NCBI RefSeq assembly: GCF_017377775.1
Contig: NZ_JAFVLN010000024.1
Location: 45,426 to 109,425 of the forward strand
Reading direction: 5' to 3'
Length of the DNA: 64,000 nt
DNA from: Streptomyces sp. VRA16 Mangrove soil
Lineage (GTDB): Bacteria; Actinomycetota; Actinomycetes; Streptomycetales; Streptomycetaceae
Of this stretch, positions 33,224-42,533 are shown piece by piece. A model generated the notes under the pieces. It worked only from the letters and a program-made list of their open reading frames with translations. It had not been told where the DNA came from and did not search any database. Both the position numbers and the translations under genes were made by a program. Every line of letters starts with the position of its first letter. The first letter of the stretch is position 1.

Positions 33224-34318
33224 GTGCGTAATTTTCGAGGCTCTCTCCTGCGCCGCATGACGGTGGGTCTGCTGGCGTCGGCGGCCGTGGTGCTGCCCTG
33301 CCAGGCGGTGGGGGCGTCCGCGCCGAACGCCGAGAAGCCCGCCATCCCGTTCACGGCGCGCTACGACGCCGTGCTGCACGGGGGGTTCGTCCGCGCGGCG
33401 AACGCGGCCATCACCTGCCGGGGCACCGACTCGCTGCACCACGTGGGCTGCGCCGCGGCCCGCGCGGGCTCGGTGGCGAGCAACGGCGACTTCGACATGT
33501 TCTACACGGACATCGACCGTGACCCCAACACGTACAACTCCTCCAGCGCGGAGGTCCGGTTGCCGGAGGGCGCGCGTCTGACGTACGCGCGTCTGTACTG
33601 GGGCGGGAACCTCCGCGTCGGGGAGCAGAAGCCGCCGCGGGACAACGGGCGGGTGCTGATCGCGGAGCCCGGCGGCCAGTACAAGGCGGTGCTCGCCGAC
33701 ACCGTGATCGGGCACCGCGTCGCCAACGGCGCGGACGGCTACCAGGCTTCGGCGGACGTCACGGATCTGGTGCGGGCCAGCGGATCCGGCATGTACACCG
33801 TGGCGCAGCTGAACGTCGCCATGGGGCGCACGCCCGCGGGCGCCTGGGGCGGCTGGACGCTCGTGGCCGCGTACGAGAAGGAGTCCGAGCCGCTCCGGCA
33901 CCTCTTCCTGCGCGACGGGTTCGGCACCTTCACCCGGCAGCACTCCGCCGAGGAGTTCCAGGTCAAGGACGCGGTCCCGCGCGGCGCCCGCGGTTACGCC
34001 GGGCTCGTCGCCTACAACGGCGACCGCGGCCGCACAGGCGACTCGCTGATGGTCTCCACCGGCCGCGGCGCCCCCATCGCGCTCTCGGACCCGGCCAATC
34101 CCGCGCAGGACATTCTCAACTCGACCATCACCCAGCCGGGGGGACAGCCGTTGAAGCGGACGCCGGACCACGCCAACACGCTCGGGTACGACTCCGACGT
34201 GTTCGCGCTGGACAAGGCCGTGGCCCGGGGCGGCAGGGCGCTGCAGTTCCGGCTGTCCGCCACCCGGGACACGGCCTGGATCGGGGTGCTCTTCGGCGCC
34301 GTCGACGCCCGGTCCTAG
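33224..34318 (+). CDS. large secreted beta-rich protein, first gene of exopolysaccharide operon
   Basis: A 364-residue exported protein with a signal peptide (LLRRMTVGLLASAAVVLPCQAVGA). The mature domain shows RYDAVLHGGFVRAANAAITC...SSAEVRLPEGARLTYARLYWGGNL, later VTDLVRASGSGMYTVAQLN...AWGGWTLVAAYEKE and ALQFRLSATRDTAWIGVLFGAV. This pattern is typical of a family of actinobacterial secreted beta-sandwich proteins (DUF3344-like); role unknown. GTG 33224 follows AAAGGGA. Only 30 bases separate it from the first glycosyltransferase, so it probably belongs to the polysaccharide operon. Confidence 0.75.
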   Translation: MRNFRGSLLRRMTVGLLASAAVVLPCQAVGASAPNAEKPAIPFTARYDAVLHGGFVRAANAAITCRGTDSLHHVGCAAARAGSVASNGDFDMFYTDIDRDPNTYNSSSAEVRLPEGARLTYARLYWGGNLRVGEQKPPRDNGRVLIAEPGGQYKAVLADTVIGHRVANGADGYQASADVTDLVRASGSGMYTVAQLNVAMGRTPAGAWGGWTLVAAYEKESEPLRHLFLRDGFGTFTRQHSAEEFQVKDAVPRGARGYAGLVAYNGDRGRTGDSLMVSTGRGAPIALSDPANPAQDILNSTITQPGGQPLKRTPDHANTLGYDSDVFALDKAVARGGRALQFRLSATRDTAWIGVLFGAVDARS

Positions 34319-34348
34319 CTGCTTTTTCGTACAGCCAAGTAAGAGGCG

Positions 34349-35509
34349 ATGCATGTGACGTCCGCACCCTTGCCACCGCGCGTACTCCACGTGACACAAC
34401 CGGTCGACGGCGGGGTGGCGCGCGTGGTGGCCGACCTCGTGCGGATGCAGTGCGCCGCGGGGATGGAGGTCGCGGTGGCCTGCCCCGGCTCCGGCGTCCT
34501 GCCTCAGAGCCTGGCCGGCCTCGGCTGCACGGTCCTGGAGTGGGAGGCGTCGCGCTCTCCCGGCACGGGCCTGCTCCGCGAGGGGCGACGGCTCGCCCGG
34601 GTGGTGTCGAGGGTGCGCCCCGATGTCATCCACGCGCACAGCTCCAAGGCGGGCATGGTCACCCGGCTCGTGGTGCGCGGCCGCGTCCCGACCGTCTTCC
34701 AGCCGCACGCCTGGTCGTTCGAGGCCGTCGGCGGCGCCGCCGCACTGCTGGCCCGGAGCTGGGAACGGCGCGGTGCCCGCTGGGCCACCCGGCTGCTCTG
34801 TGTGAGCCGGGCCGAGCAGCGCACCGGCGAGCGCCACGGCATCGAGGCGCCTTGGCGGCTGGTCCCCAACGGCGTGGATCTGGAGCATTTCTGCCCGGAA
34901 GACCGGGCCGGGCCGACCGGGCCGCCCCTCCTCCCGCCGGGCCCCGCAGGGCCGTTGGTGGTGTGCGTGGGCCGGCTGTGCCGGCAGAAGGGCCAGGACG
35001 TCCTCATCGAGGCGTGGCGGCACGTCGTCCGTGAGGTGCCGCGGGCCCGGCTGGCCCTCGTGGGCGACGGGCCGGACGCGGAACGGCTGCGGGCCGCCGC
35101 CCCCTCCTCGGTCTCCTTCGCGGGCGCGGTCGACGACCCGGCCCCGTGGTACCGGGCCGCGGATCTCGTGGTGCTGCCCTCCCGATGGGAGGGGATGGCG
35201 CTCGCCCCCCTGGAGGCCATGGCCTGTGAGAGCCCGGTGCTGGTCACGGACGTGGACGGAGCCGGCGAGAGCCTGCCGCCCCAGCTGGCACCACGGTGCC
35301 TCATCCCACCGGACGACCCCGTGTCCCTGGCACGAGCGCTCGTCCGCCTCCTGAGCGACTCGGCAGACCTTCGCGAGATGGGCCGGGTCGCCGGCCGCCA
35401 TGTGCGTACGCACCACGACGTGCGCCGCACCGCGGCCGCGATCGTGGACGTGTACGGCGAACTGCTGGGCCTGGAGACCATCGATTGCAGAGAGCCGATC
35501 ACGAAGTGA
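34349..35509 (+). CDS. GT4-type glycosyltransferase
   Basis: A 386-residue GT-B enzyme. The N-terminal domain has PVDGGVARVVADLVRMQ and DVIHAHSSKAGMVTRL. The C-terminal domain has VVCVGRLCRQKGQDVLIEAW and the retaining-GT signature SRWEGMALAPLEAMACESPVLVTDVDGAGE (the E-x7-E equivalent). It would add a sugar to a lipid-linked precursor in the cytoplasm. ATG 34349 is three bases from AGAGG; GTG 34355 is better spaced and is an alternative start. The stop overlaps the next gene's GTG. Confidence 0.88.
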   Translation: MHVTSAPLPPRVLHVTQPVDGGVARVVADLVRMQCAAGMEVAVACPGSGVLPQSLAGLGCTVLEWEASRSPGTGLLREGRRLARVVSRVRPDVIHAHSSKAGMVTRLVVRGRVPTVFQPHAWSFEAVGGAAALLARSWERRGARWATRLLCVSRAEQRTGERHGIEAPWRLVPNGVDLEHFCPEDRAGPTGPPLLPPGPAGPLVVCVGRLCRQKGQDVLIEAWRHVVREVPRARLALVGDGPDAERLRAAAPSSVSFAGAVDDPAPWYRAADLVVLPSRWEGMALAPLEAMACESPVLVTDVDGAGESLPPQLAPRCLIPPDDPVSLARALVRLLSDSADLREMGRVAGRHVRTHHDVRRTAAAIVDVYGELLGLETIDCREPITK

Positions 35510-36975
35510 CCCAGGAACGAACCGTCTCCACCCCCGGCCGGCACCTCGCCAGGGACGAACCAGGCGCATCCACCACCGTCATCGCCCAGCGGGCCGCGGA
35601 CGGCTCCCGGGCCATCCTGGCCGGTGCCTCGGCACCGGGCCGGTCCGTGCGGGGCCTGCTGCTGGTGACGGACGCCGCGGCCGCGGTGCTGGCCGCCGCG
35701 TCCCTCACCCCGCTGGCGCGCGACCCGCTGCTGCTCGCCGCGTTCGCCGTCCTCGTCCAGGCGCTGTACCGGAACGCCGGTCTCTACCGCCTCGGCCACG
35801 AGCAGTACCTGCTGGAGGACTGCCCCGCGCTCCTCGGCCGGACCGCGGCCGCCTGGTGCGTGGTCGTGGTCGCCGCCGCGGGTCTCCCGGCCGTCCACGC
35901 GATCGGACCGCGGGCGGCGCTCCTGGGCTGCGTGACCCAGACCGTACTCGCCCTGCTGGCACGGGCGTTGGTGCACTGGCGGCGGCGCGCGGCCCTGGTG
36001 CGACGCCCCTGCACCACCCTGCTGGTCGGCCCCGAACAGACCGCCCTGCGGGTCGCCGCCGCCCTGCAGCGGCACCGGGCCAGCGGCATCCGCGTGGTGG
36101 GTGTCGTCGGCGACGGCGCCGCGGAGCGCGAGCGCACGGACGGCGGCCCCGCCGTCCCGGTGCTGACGACGCCCGGCGACATGCGGCGCGCGGTGATCCA
36201 GAACGGGGTGCGGCGGGCGATCGTGCTGGGCAGTTCCAGCGCCGCGGAGTACCAGGCGTGGCTGCGCAGCCTGGCCGAACTGCGCTGCGAGATCTGGGAG
36301 CTGGACCCGGAGCCGTCCCCGTACGTGCCCCGGCCGCACCGGACGGTGAGCCACCTCGCCGGGTACCGCTGCCTGCCCGTGGCGGCCCCGCCGTTCCGGG
36401 TGCGCCCCGCCAAACGCGCCCTGGACCTCGTGGTCTCCGCCCTGCTCCTGACGCTGGCCGGTCCTGTGCTGCTCACCTGCGCCCTGTGGCTGCGGATCAG
36501 CGAGGGGCCCGGCGTCGTCTTCCGGCAGGAGCGCATCGGCAAGGACGGCCGGCCGTTCACGCTGCTGAAGTTCCGCACGCACCGGCCCGCCGACCCGATC
36601 GAGTCCGCCACCCGGTGGAGCGTCGCCAACGAGCAGGACATGTCGCGCTTCTGCCGCTTCCTGCGGCGCACCTCGCTCGACGAGCTGCTCCAGCTGTGGA
36701 ACGTCTTCCGCGGCGACATGAGCCTGGTCGGACCGCGTCCCGAACGCCCGTACTTCGTCGTGCAGTTCGGCGAGCGGTACCCCGGCTACAGCGCCCGCCA
36801 CCGGGTGCCGACCGGGATCACCGGGCTCGCCCAGATCAACGGGCTGCGCGGCGACACCTCCATCGAGGACCGCTGCCGGTTCGACAACGCGTACATCGAC
36901 AACTGGTCGCTGTGGCAGGACATCAGCATTCTGCTGCGCACGGCCACCGAGTTCTTCCGGCCCACGGGGAGCTGA
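35506..36975 (+). CDS. exopolysaccharide polyprenyl glycosylphosphotransferase (initiating enzyme)
   Basis: A 489-residue polyisoprenyl-phosphate hexose-1-phosphate transferase of the WbaP/WcaJ type. The N-terminal part is hydrophobic with helices and a Rossmann-like region (TLLVGPEQTALRVAAAL...). The C-terminal catalytic domain begins KRALDLVVSALLLTLAGPVLL and has FRQERIGKDGRPFTLLKFRT, LRRTSLDELLQLWNVFRGDMSLVGPRPERP and GITGLAQINGLRGDTSIEDR. It starts the repeat unit on undecaprenyl phosphate. GTG 35506 overlaps the previous stop by four bases (GTGA). Confidence 0.93.
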   Translation: MTQERTVSTPGRHLARDEPGASTTVIAQRAADGSRAILAGASAPGRSVRGLLLVTDAAAAVLAAASLTPLARDPLLLAAFAVLVQALYRNAGLYRLGHEQYLLEDCPALLGRTAAAWCVVVVAAAGLPAVHAIGPRAALLGCVTQTVLALLARALVHWRRRAALVRRPCTTLLVGPEQTALRVAAALQRHRASGIRVVGVVGDGAAERERTDGGPAVPVLTTPGDMRRAVIQNGVRRAIVLGSSSAAEYQAWLRSLAELRCEIWELDPEPSPYVPRPHRTVSHLAGYRCLPVAAPPFRVRPAKRALDLVVSALLLTLAGPVLLTCALWLRISEGPGVVFRQERIGKDGRPFTLLKFRTHRPADPIESATRWSVANEQDMSRFCRFLRRTSLDELLQLWNVFRGDMSLVGPRPERPYFVVQFGERYPGYSARHRVPTGITGLAQINGLRGDTSIEDRCRFDNAYIDNWSLWQDISILLRTATEFFRPTGS

Positions 36976-36979
36976 CCAC

Positions 36980-38329
36980 GTGACCGTCCTGCCCCTTCCC
37001 GCCGACCTGCGCCCCGGCCCGCTCGCGGCCGGTCTGCGCGCCCTGCGCCGGGCCGGGCCCGCGCTCCCCGTCGTGCTCCTGGTCGCCATGCTCGGCCTGC
37101 CGCTGGGCAGCCACGGCGAGGGCAGCGGCGGGACCCCGGCCGACGCCGTCTCCGGGCTCGTCGTGCTCTTCTGCGCCGTGCGGGCCGTCCGGACACGGCA
37201 ACGCGCCCTGACCCGTACCGCGTTCGTCGTGTTCGCGCTGCCCGTCGTCACCGTCGCGGTGTCCGCGCTCGGCGCGGACTCGGCGGCGAACGCCGTCGGG
37301 GGACTGGTGCGGTACTACCAGATCCTCGTCCTTGTCCCGGCCGCCGTGCTGCTGCTCGTCCGCGACCGCGGCGACTTCCGGCTCGTCGCCTGGTCGCTGG
37401 TGGCGCTGGGCCTGTGGCAGGGCGGGATCGGCGTGCACCAGTACCTGACCGGGACCGGTGCCTCGTACGCGGGCGAGGACATCCGGGCCGTCGGCACCTT
37501 CGGCGCCACCGACGTGATGGGCATGTCCACCGTCGTCGCGTACGGCCTGGTCTGCGCCGTGGCGCTGGCCCTCGGCGGCGAGGCCGCGCGGACCCGGATC
37601 ACCGCGGCCGCCTGCGCGGCGGGGCTCGTGGTGCCGCTCGCGCTGTCCTTCAGCCGCGGCGCGTGGATCGCCACGGCGGTGGTCTGCGCGGCGCAGATCG
37701 TCCTCGCGGGCCTGCGCCGGGCCCTGCGGCTGCTGGCCGCGGGGCTGGCCACCGCGGTCGTCCTGATCGGCGGGTTCGGCGTGGGTACGTCGATGCTGGA
37801 GGAGCGGCTGAGCAGCATCACGCAGGTCACGGCCGCGCCGGACCAGTCGGTCACCGACCGGTACACGATGTGGGCCGCGGCGATCGACATGTGGGAGGAG
37901 CACCCGGCCACCGGCGTGGGGCTCAAGAACTTCCCCGCCTACCGCGACGGGCACGCCTCGATCGCCCTGTCCGCGGGCAGCGACGTGGCCGGCGCCGGGG
38001 CCGCCTTCCGCCGGCAGCCGCTGCTGTCGCCGCACAACATGTACCTGCTGGTCCTCAGCGAGCAGGGGCTGCTGAGCCTGTGCGCCGTCGCGGGCGGCTG
38101 GGCCGCGCTGCTGGTGGCCGGCGCGCGCCGGATGGCGGGGGCGCACCGCGGCGCCCGCGGCCTCGACTGCGCGCTCATCGCCTGCGGACTGCTCACCTGG
38201 CAGATGATCGACTTCGTCTACGCGGACATCGGCGGCCCCTCCACCGTGCTCACCGCGGTCGTGCTCGGCCTCGCCGCCTGGTGGGCGCTGTCCCCCGCGG
38301 CGCTCGCCAGGGCGGCGGACGCACGGTGA
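36980..38329 (+). CDS. O-antigen ligase/polymerase-like membrane protein
   Basis: A 449-residue integral membrane protein with about eleven to twelve helices. The conserved region LSFSRGAWIATAVVCAAQIV is followed by a large extracytoplasmic loop containing DRYTMWAAAIDMWEEHPATGVGLKNFPAYRDGH and LSPHNMYLLVLSEQGLLSL. This pattern defines the Wzy_C/WaaL family. In this operon it most likely polymerises or ligates the lipid-linked repeat units on the outside of the membrane. GTG 36980 lies five bases after the previous stop. Confidence 0.88.
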   Translation: MTVLPLPADLRPGPLAAGLRALRRAGPALPVVLLVAMLGLPLGSHGEGSGGTPADAVSGLVVLFCAVRAVRTRQRALTRTAFVVFALPVVTVAVSALGADSAANAVGGLVRYYQILVLVPAAVLLLVRDRGDFRLVAWSLVALGLWQGGIGVHQYLTGTGASYAGEDIRAVGTFGATDVMGMSTVVAYGLVCAVALALGGEAARTRITAAACAAGLVVPLALSFSRGAWIATAVVCAAQIVLAGLRRALRLLAAGLATAVVLIGGFGVGTSMLEERLSSITQVTAAPDQSVTDRYTMWAAAIDMWEEHPATGVGLKNFPAYRDGHASIALSAGSDVAGAGAAFRRQPLLSPHNMYLLVLSEQGLLSLCAVAGGWAALLVAGARRMAGAHRGARGLDCALIACGLLTWQMIDFVYADIGGPSTVLTAVVLGLAAWWALSPAALARAADAR

Positions 38330-39978
38330 AACCGGCCCCGCCCGCGAGCGGCGACGAGACCCTGGCCGCGCCCGTCGTACCGGCCCAGCAGTCGGCCGGG
38401 GAATCCGGCACGTCGGGCACGTTCCTGGCCCGCGCCGCACTGCTGACCGCCCTGCTCTCCGCCGCCGGATCGCTCCTCGGCCTGGGCCGCGACCAGGCGC
38501 TGGCGCACCTCTTCGGAGCCGGCAGCGAGACGGACGCCTTCCTCGTGGCGTGGACCGTGCCCGAGGTGGCGGCGACCCTGCTCATCGAGGACGGCCTCGC
38601 GTTCATGCTCGTCCCCGCCTTCAGCGCGGCGATCGCCGCCCGTGCCGCCTCGGCACCGGGGCCGGGGGAGCAGGATCCGGTACGCGCCCTGGTGGCCGTC
38701 TCCCTGCCCCGGCTCACCCTGGCCTTCCTGGCCTGCTCCCTGCTCCTGATGGTCGGCGCCCCGCAGCTGGTCGAACTCCTTGCGCCGGGCCTGCCGGACC
38801 CGCAACTCGCCGTCGACTGCACGCGGCTGACGGCGACCTGCATCCTGACGTTCGGCCTCGCCGGGTACTGCAGCGCGGCCCTGCGCGCCCACAGCAGCTA
38901 CGTCGCTCCCGCGGCGATCTACGTCGCGTACAACGCCGGCATCATCGCCACGCTGCTGGTGCTGGCCGACCGCTGGGGAGTGCGGGCCGCGGCCGCGGGC
39001 GTCGCGGCGGGCGGCTGTCTGATGGTGCTGGTGCAGGCGCCCTCGCTGCGGCGCCGCCTGTCCAGGACCGGGACCGCGGCCGTCGCGGCCGCCCGGGGCG
39101 CGAAGGCGCCGAAGCGGCAGTCGATGAACCTGGCGCTGATCGCGACGGTGCTGCTCTTCGCGCTGTGCCGACAGGCACAGGTCTTCATCGAGCGCTTCCT
39201 CGCCTCCTCGCTGCCGTCCGGGGCCATCTCCCACCTCAACTACGCGCAGAAGATCGCGCAGTTGCCCATGGTGCTCTCGCTCATGCTGTGCACGGTCACC
39301 TTCCCCGTGGTGGCGCAGGCCCTGGCGCGGGGGGACACCGAGCGGGCGCGGCACCGGGTCGAGCGCGACCTCGCCTTCGCCGCCTGCACGGTCCTGCTCG
39401 GCGCGGCCGTGGTGTTCGCGTGCGCCCCGCAGATCGTGCAACTCCTGTTCCAGCGCGGTGCGTTCACCGCGGCCGACACCGCCGCCACCGCGTCCATCAT
39501 GCGCGTCTACTCGCTGGGCCTGCTGGGGCACTGCCTCGTCGGCGCGCTCGTGCGGTCCTACTTCTCCGCGGGGCGCGCCACCTGGTATCCGGTGGCCTGC
39601 ATGGCCGCCGGGATGACGCTCACCGCAGGCGCCGGGACCTGGGCCGTCGCCGCCTGGGGCGTCGACGGCATCGCCGGGGCCAACGCCCTCGGCATCACGT
39701 TCACCGCGGTGCTGCTGCTGACCGCGATGGACAAGCGCAGCGTCCCCGTGCGGATCCCCGGGGTGCTGGCCGAGCTCGCCAAGACACTGCTCGGCGCGGT
39801 GGCCGCCGCCGCTGCCGGGGTGGTGTGCGCGGCCCGCTTCGCGCAGCCCCTCGTCTCTCTCACCGTCGGCTGCCTGGCCGTCGGGGCCGTCTTCGCCCTG
39901 CTCCTGTGGGCCCTGCGCGTCCAGGTGTTCCTGCCCGCCCTCCACATCGCGACCAGAAAGCTCCGGAATGCCCGTTGA
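38326..39978 (+). CDS. MurJ/MviN-like lipid-linked oligosaccharide flippase
   Basis: A 550-residue protein with about 14 helices. LTALLSAAGSLLGLGRDQALAHLFGAGSETDAFLVAWTVPEVAATLLIEDGLAFMLVPAF is the MurJ-type N-terminus. Later SGAISHLNYAQKIAQLPMVLSLMLCTVTFPVVAQALARGD and LLFQRGAFTAADTAATASIMRVYSLGLLGHCLVGALVRSYFSAGRATWYPV fit the family. Because it is encoded within a polysaccharide operon, it more likely flips the repeat unit than lipid II. GTG 38326 overlaps the previous stop by four bases. Confidence 0.9.
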   Translation: MKPAPPASGDETLAAPVVPAQQSAGESGTSGTFLARAALLTALLSAAGSLLGLGRDQALAHLFGAGSETDAFLVAWTVPEVAATLLIEDGLAFMLVPAFSAAIAARAASAPGPGEQDPVRALVAVSLPRLTLAFLACSLLLMVGAPQLVELLAPGLPDPQLAVDCTRLTATCILTFGLAGYCSAALRAHSSYVAPAAIYVAYNAGIIATLLVLADRWGVRAAAAGVAAGGCLMVLVQAPSLRRRLSRTGTAAVAAARGAKAPKRQSMNLALIATVLLFALCRQAQVFIERFLASSLPSGAISHLNYAQKIAQLPMVLSLMLCTVTFPVVAQALARGDTERARHRVERDLAFAACTVLLGAAVVFACAPQIVQLLFQRGAFTAADTAATASIMRVYSLGLLGHCLVGALVRSYFSAGRATWYPVACMAAGMTLTAGAGTWAVAAWGVDGIAGANALGITFTAVLLLTAMDKRSVPVRIPGVLAELAKTLLGAVAAAAAGVVCAARFAQPLVSLTVGCLAVGAVFALLLWALRVQVFLPALHIATRKLRNAR

Positions 39979-40750
39979 AACTGCGCTCAAGGAATCACGC
40001 GGCCCCAGAACGAGAGCACTGCTGCCCGGGGGTTCGCCGTGGGTGGCGATGTACCACTCCGTCGACGACTGCACCGACGACCCGTACAACGTCACCGTCA
40101 CACCGGACCGCCTCCAGCAGCAGCTGCGCTGGCTGCGGGCGCGCGGGCTGCGCGGGGTCAGCGTCGGGGAGCTGCTCGACCGGCACGGCCGCGGGGACGC
40201 GCGCGGCCTGGTCGGCCTGACCTTCGACGACGGGTACGGGGACTTCGTCGAGAACGCCGTACCGCTGCTCAGGCACTACGACTGCTCGGCCACGGTGTTC
40301 GTGCTGCCGGGCCGGCTCGGCGGGCAGAACGACTGGGACGCCGAGGGCCCGCGCAAGCCGCTGCTGACCGCGCAGGGGATCAGGGCGGCAGCGGCGGCCG
40401 GCATGGAGATCGGCTCGCACGGCCTCACGCACGTGGACCTCACCCGCGCGGACGAGGAGCAGCGCCGGGCCGAGATCCAGCGCAGCAAGGCGCAGCTCGA
40501 AGAGCTCACCGGCGGTGCGGTGCACGGCTTCTGCTACCCGTACGGATGTGTGGACCCGGCGACCGTGGCGGCCGTCCGGGGGGCCGGTTACCGGTACGGC
40601 TGCGCCATCTCCCCGGGCCCGCTGGCGGGCGTGCACGCCATGCCGCGCGTGTTCGTCGGCCAGCGGGACACCCCGTGGCGGCTCGAAGTCAAGCGCCGGG
40701 CGCACCGGGTGCGGCGTCGTGCCCTGACGGTCCTGGAGGGCGCGCGGTGA
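39968..40750 (+). CDS. polysaccharide deacetylase (CE4 / NodB fold)
   Basis: A 260-residue enzyme. The catalytic motifs are visible: LTFDDGYGDF (general base Asp and metal Asp), GSHGLTHVDLTRA (metal His pair) and HGFCYPYGCVD. It would remove N-acetyl groups from a polymer or its precursor. It lacks a signal peptide, which points to action on a lipid-linked intermediate at the cytoplasmic side or export by an unusual route. The ATG overlaps the flippase gene by 11 bases and the end overlaps the next GTG by three bases. Confidence 0.9.
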   Translation: MPVETALKESRGPRTRALLPGGSPWVAMYHSVDDCTDDPYNVTVTPDRLQQQLRWLRARGLRGVSVGELLDRHGRGDARGLVGLTFDDGYGDFVENAVPLLRHYDCSATVFVLPGRLGGQNDWDAEGPRKPLLTAQGIRAAAAAGMEIGSHGLTHVDLTRADEEQRRAEIQRSKAQLEELTGGAVHGFCYPYGCVDPATVAAVRGAGYRYGCAISPGPLAGVHAMPRVFVGQRDTPWRLEVKRRAHRVRRRALTVLEGAR

Positions 40751-41877
40751 AGGTCCTCCATGTGATCACCGGCCTGGGGGCCGGCGGCGCGGAGCAGCAA
40801 CTGCGGCTGCTCGTACGGCATCTGCCGGGAACGCACGAGGTCGTGACGCTGACCAACCCCGGACAGGTCGCCGAGGGACTGCGCAGCGACGGGGTGCGGG
40901 TCGCCCATCTCGGCATGGCGGGCAACCGGGACGTCGGGGCGCTCCCCCGCCTCGTACGCCTCATCGGGAACGGGCGCTACGACGTCGTCCACACCCACCT
41001 CTACCGGGCCTGCCTGTACGGCCGGGTCGCGGCGCGGATGGCGGGCGTGCGGGCGGTCGTCGCCACGGAGCACTCCCTGGGCGAGGCCCAGATCGAGGGG
41101 CGCCCGCTCACCTCCGGGGTGCGCGCGCTCTATCTGGCGGGGGAGCGGCTGGGCCGCGCCACCATCGCCGTCTCGCCCGCGGTGGCCGGACGGTTGCGCC
41201 GCTGGGGCGTGCCGGGGCAGCGCGTGCACGTCGTCCCGAACGGCGTCGACACCGCCCGCTTCGCCTTCGACCCGGCCGCCCGGGGCGCGGTGCGCGCCGA
41301 ACTCGGCCTGCCCGCCGACGCCTTCGTGATCGGCGGCGTCGGGCGGCTGGTGCCGGGCAAGCGGTTCGACGTACTGATCGCCGCGCTGCGCGAGCTTCCG
41401 GCGGACGTGCGCCTCCTCCTCGTGGGAACGGGACCGCAGGAGCAGTCCCTGCGGCGGGCGGCGGGCCGCGCCGGGGTGCTCGACCGGGTCGTCCTCGCCG
41501 GGGAGCGCCCGCACACCGCGGCGGCGGGCACCGATCTGCCCGCGCTGATGTCCGCCATGGACATCCTCGCCTCGCCGTCCGTCGACGAGGCGTTCGGCCT
41601 GGCCGTGGTGGAGGCGCAGGCCGCCGGTCTGCCCGTCCTCTACGTCACCTGCCCGGCGGTCGACGACCTGCCCGCGGGGACGGACGCCGACGCGGTCCGT
41701 GTCCCGTGCGAACCCGGGTCGTTCGTCCGTGAAGTCCTCAGGATCCGCGAAGAGCCCGGGACGGCCAGAACGCCGTCACCCGCGGCCCTCCACTACAGCA
41801 TCGCCCGCAGCGCCGTACGGCACCAAGAGGTGTACGCGACGGCCACGGGCGCCCAGACGCCAGGAGTGATGACGTGA
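40747..41877 (+). CDS. GT4-type glycosyltransferase, second
   Basis: A 376-residue GT-B enzyme. N-terminal VLHVITGLGAGGAEQQLRLLVRHLP and DVVHTHLYRACLYGRVAARMAG; linker VVPNGVDTARF; C-terminal VGRLVPGKRFDVLIAAL and SPSVDEAFGLAVVEAQAAGLPVLYVTC. It acts in repeat-unit assembly. GTG 40747 overlaps the deacetylase stop. The C-terminal tail (about 15 residues) is variable, ending at 41877 over the next start. Confidence 0.9.
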   Translation: MKVLHVITGLGAGGAEQQLRLLVRHLPGTHEVVTLTNPGQVAEGLRSDGVRVAHLGMAGNRDVGALPRLVRLIGNGRYDVVHTHLYRACLYGRVAARMAGVRAVVATEHSLGEAQIEGRPLTSGVRALYLAGERLGRATIAVSPAVAGRLRRWGVPGQRVHVVPNGVDTARFAFDPAARGAVRAELGLPADAFVIGGVGRLVPGKRFDVLIAALRELPADVRLLLVGTGPQEQSLRRAAGRAGVLDRVVLAGERPHTAAAGTDLPALMSAMDILASPSVDEAFGLAVVEAQAAGLPVLYVTCPAVDDLPAGTDADAVRVPCEPGSFVREVLRIREEPGTARTPSPAALHYSIARSAVRHQEVYATATGAQTPGVMT

Positions 41878-42533
41878 TGCCCGATTCCGCGCAGGACAAG
41901 TCCGCGTCCCGCACCCCGTTCGCCCGGCGCACGGGACGGCTGCCCCGCTGGTGGCCACTGCCGCTGGGGCTCGTGGCAGGCGCGCTCGCCGGGGGCACGT
42001 ACGGGGCGGTGAGCCCGCCGCAGTACACGGCGACGAGTTATGTGATCGCGGTGCCGACGGACCAGGCCGACTCGATGTCCGCGCTCGGCTTCGCGCAGGC
42101 GTACAGCCGGGTGGCCACGCAGGTGGCGGTGCTGAGCGACGCGCAGGTCGCGGCCGGTGTCCCGGTGGAGACCCTGAAGTCGCAGGTCCGCGCCGAGACC
42201 TCGCCGGACGCCCCGATGGTCGCGATCTCGGCGGTGTCGGACCGGCCCGCCCAGGCCATGGAGATGGCCAACGCCGTCGCCCGCGCGCTCACCACCAACG
42301 CCGGCCACACCAAGGACGACACGCACGTGAAGCTGCTGCGCTTCACGCGGGCCGTGAAGCCGACCGAGCCGTCCTCGGCGTCCGCCGCCCTGACCACCCT
42401 CGTCGGGGCCTGCGCCGGAGGGCTGCTGGGCGGGCTCGCGCTGCTGCTGCGCCCGCGCCGGACGGCCGACGCGGCCGTTCCCACGGTGCCGGCCCCGGCC
42501 ACCGCGGCGGCCGGCCTGCGGGGCGGCGCCTGA
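41874..42533 (+). CDS. Wzz-like chain-length/polysaccharide co-polymerase protein
   Basis: A 219-residue protein with two membrane helices (LPLGLVAGALAGGTYGAV near the start and LVGACAGGLLGGLALLLRP near the end). They frame an extracytoplasmic domain of about 120 residues beginning SPPQYTATSYVIAVP and containing ARALTTNAGHTKDDTHVKLLRFTRAVKPTEPSSAS. This is the topology of Wzz/CapA-type co-polymerases, without the tyrosine kinase domain. It likely sets chain length with the Wzy-like protein. GTG 41874 has AGGAG seven bases upstream and overlaps the previous gene. Confidence 0.82.
   Translation: MMPDSAQDKSASRTPFARRTGRLPRWWPLPLGLVAGALAGGTYGAVSPPQYTATSYVIAVPTDQADSMSALGFAQAYSRVATQVAVLSDAQVAAGVPVETLKSQVRAETSPDAPMVAISAVSDRPAQAMEMANAVARALTTNAGHTKDDTHVKLLRFTRAVKPTEPSSASAALTTLVGACAGGLLGGLALLLRPRRTADAAVPTVPAPATAAAGLRGGA

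Noticed and set aside
34504..37251. 915-codon minus-strand frame across the glycosyltransferase genes
   Set aside because: Arg/Gly/Pro/Ser-rich shadow translation; the plus strand shows full, overlapping enzyme genes.
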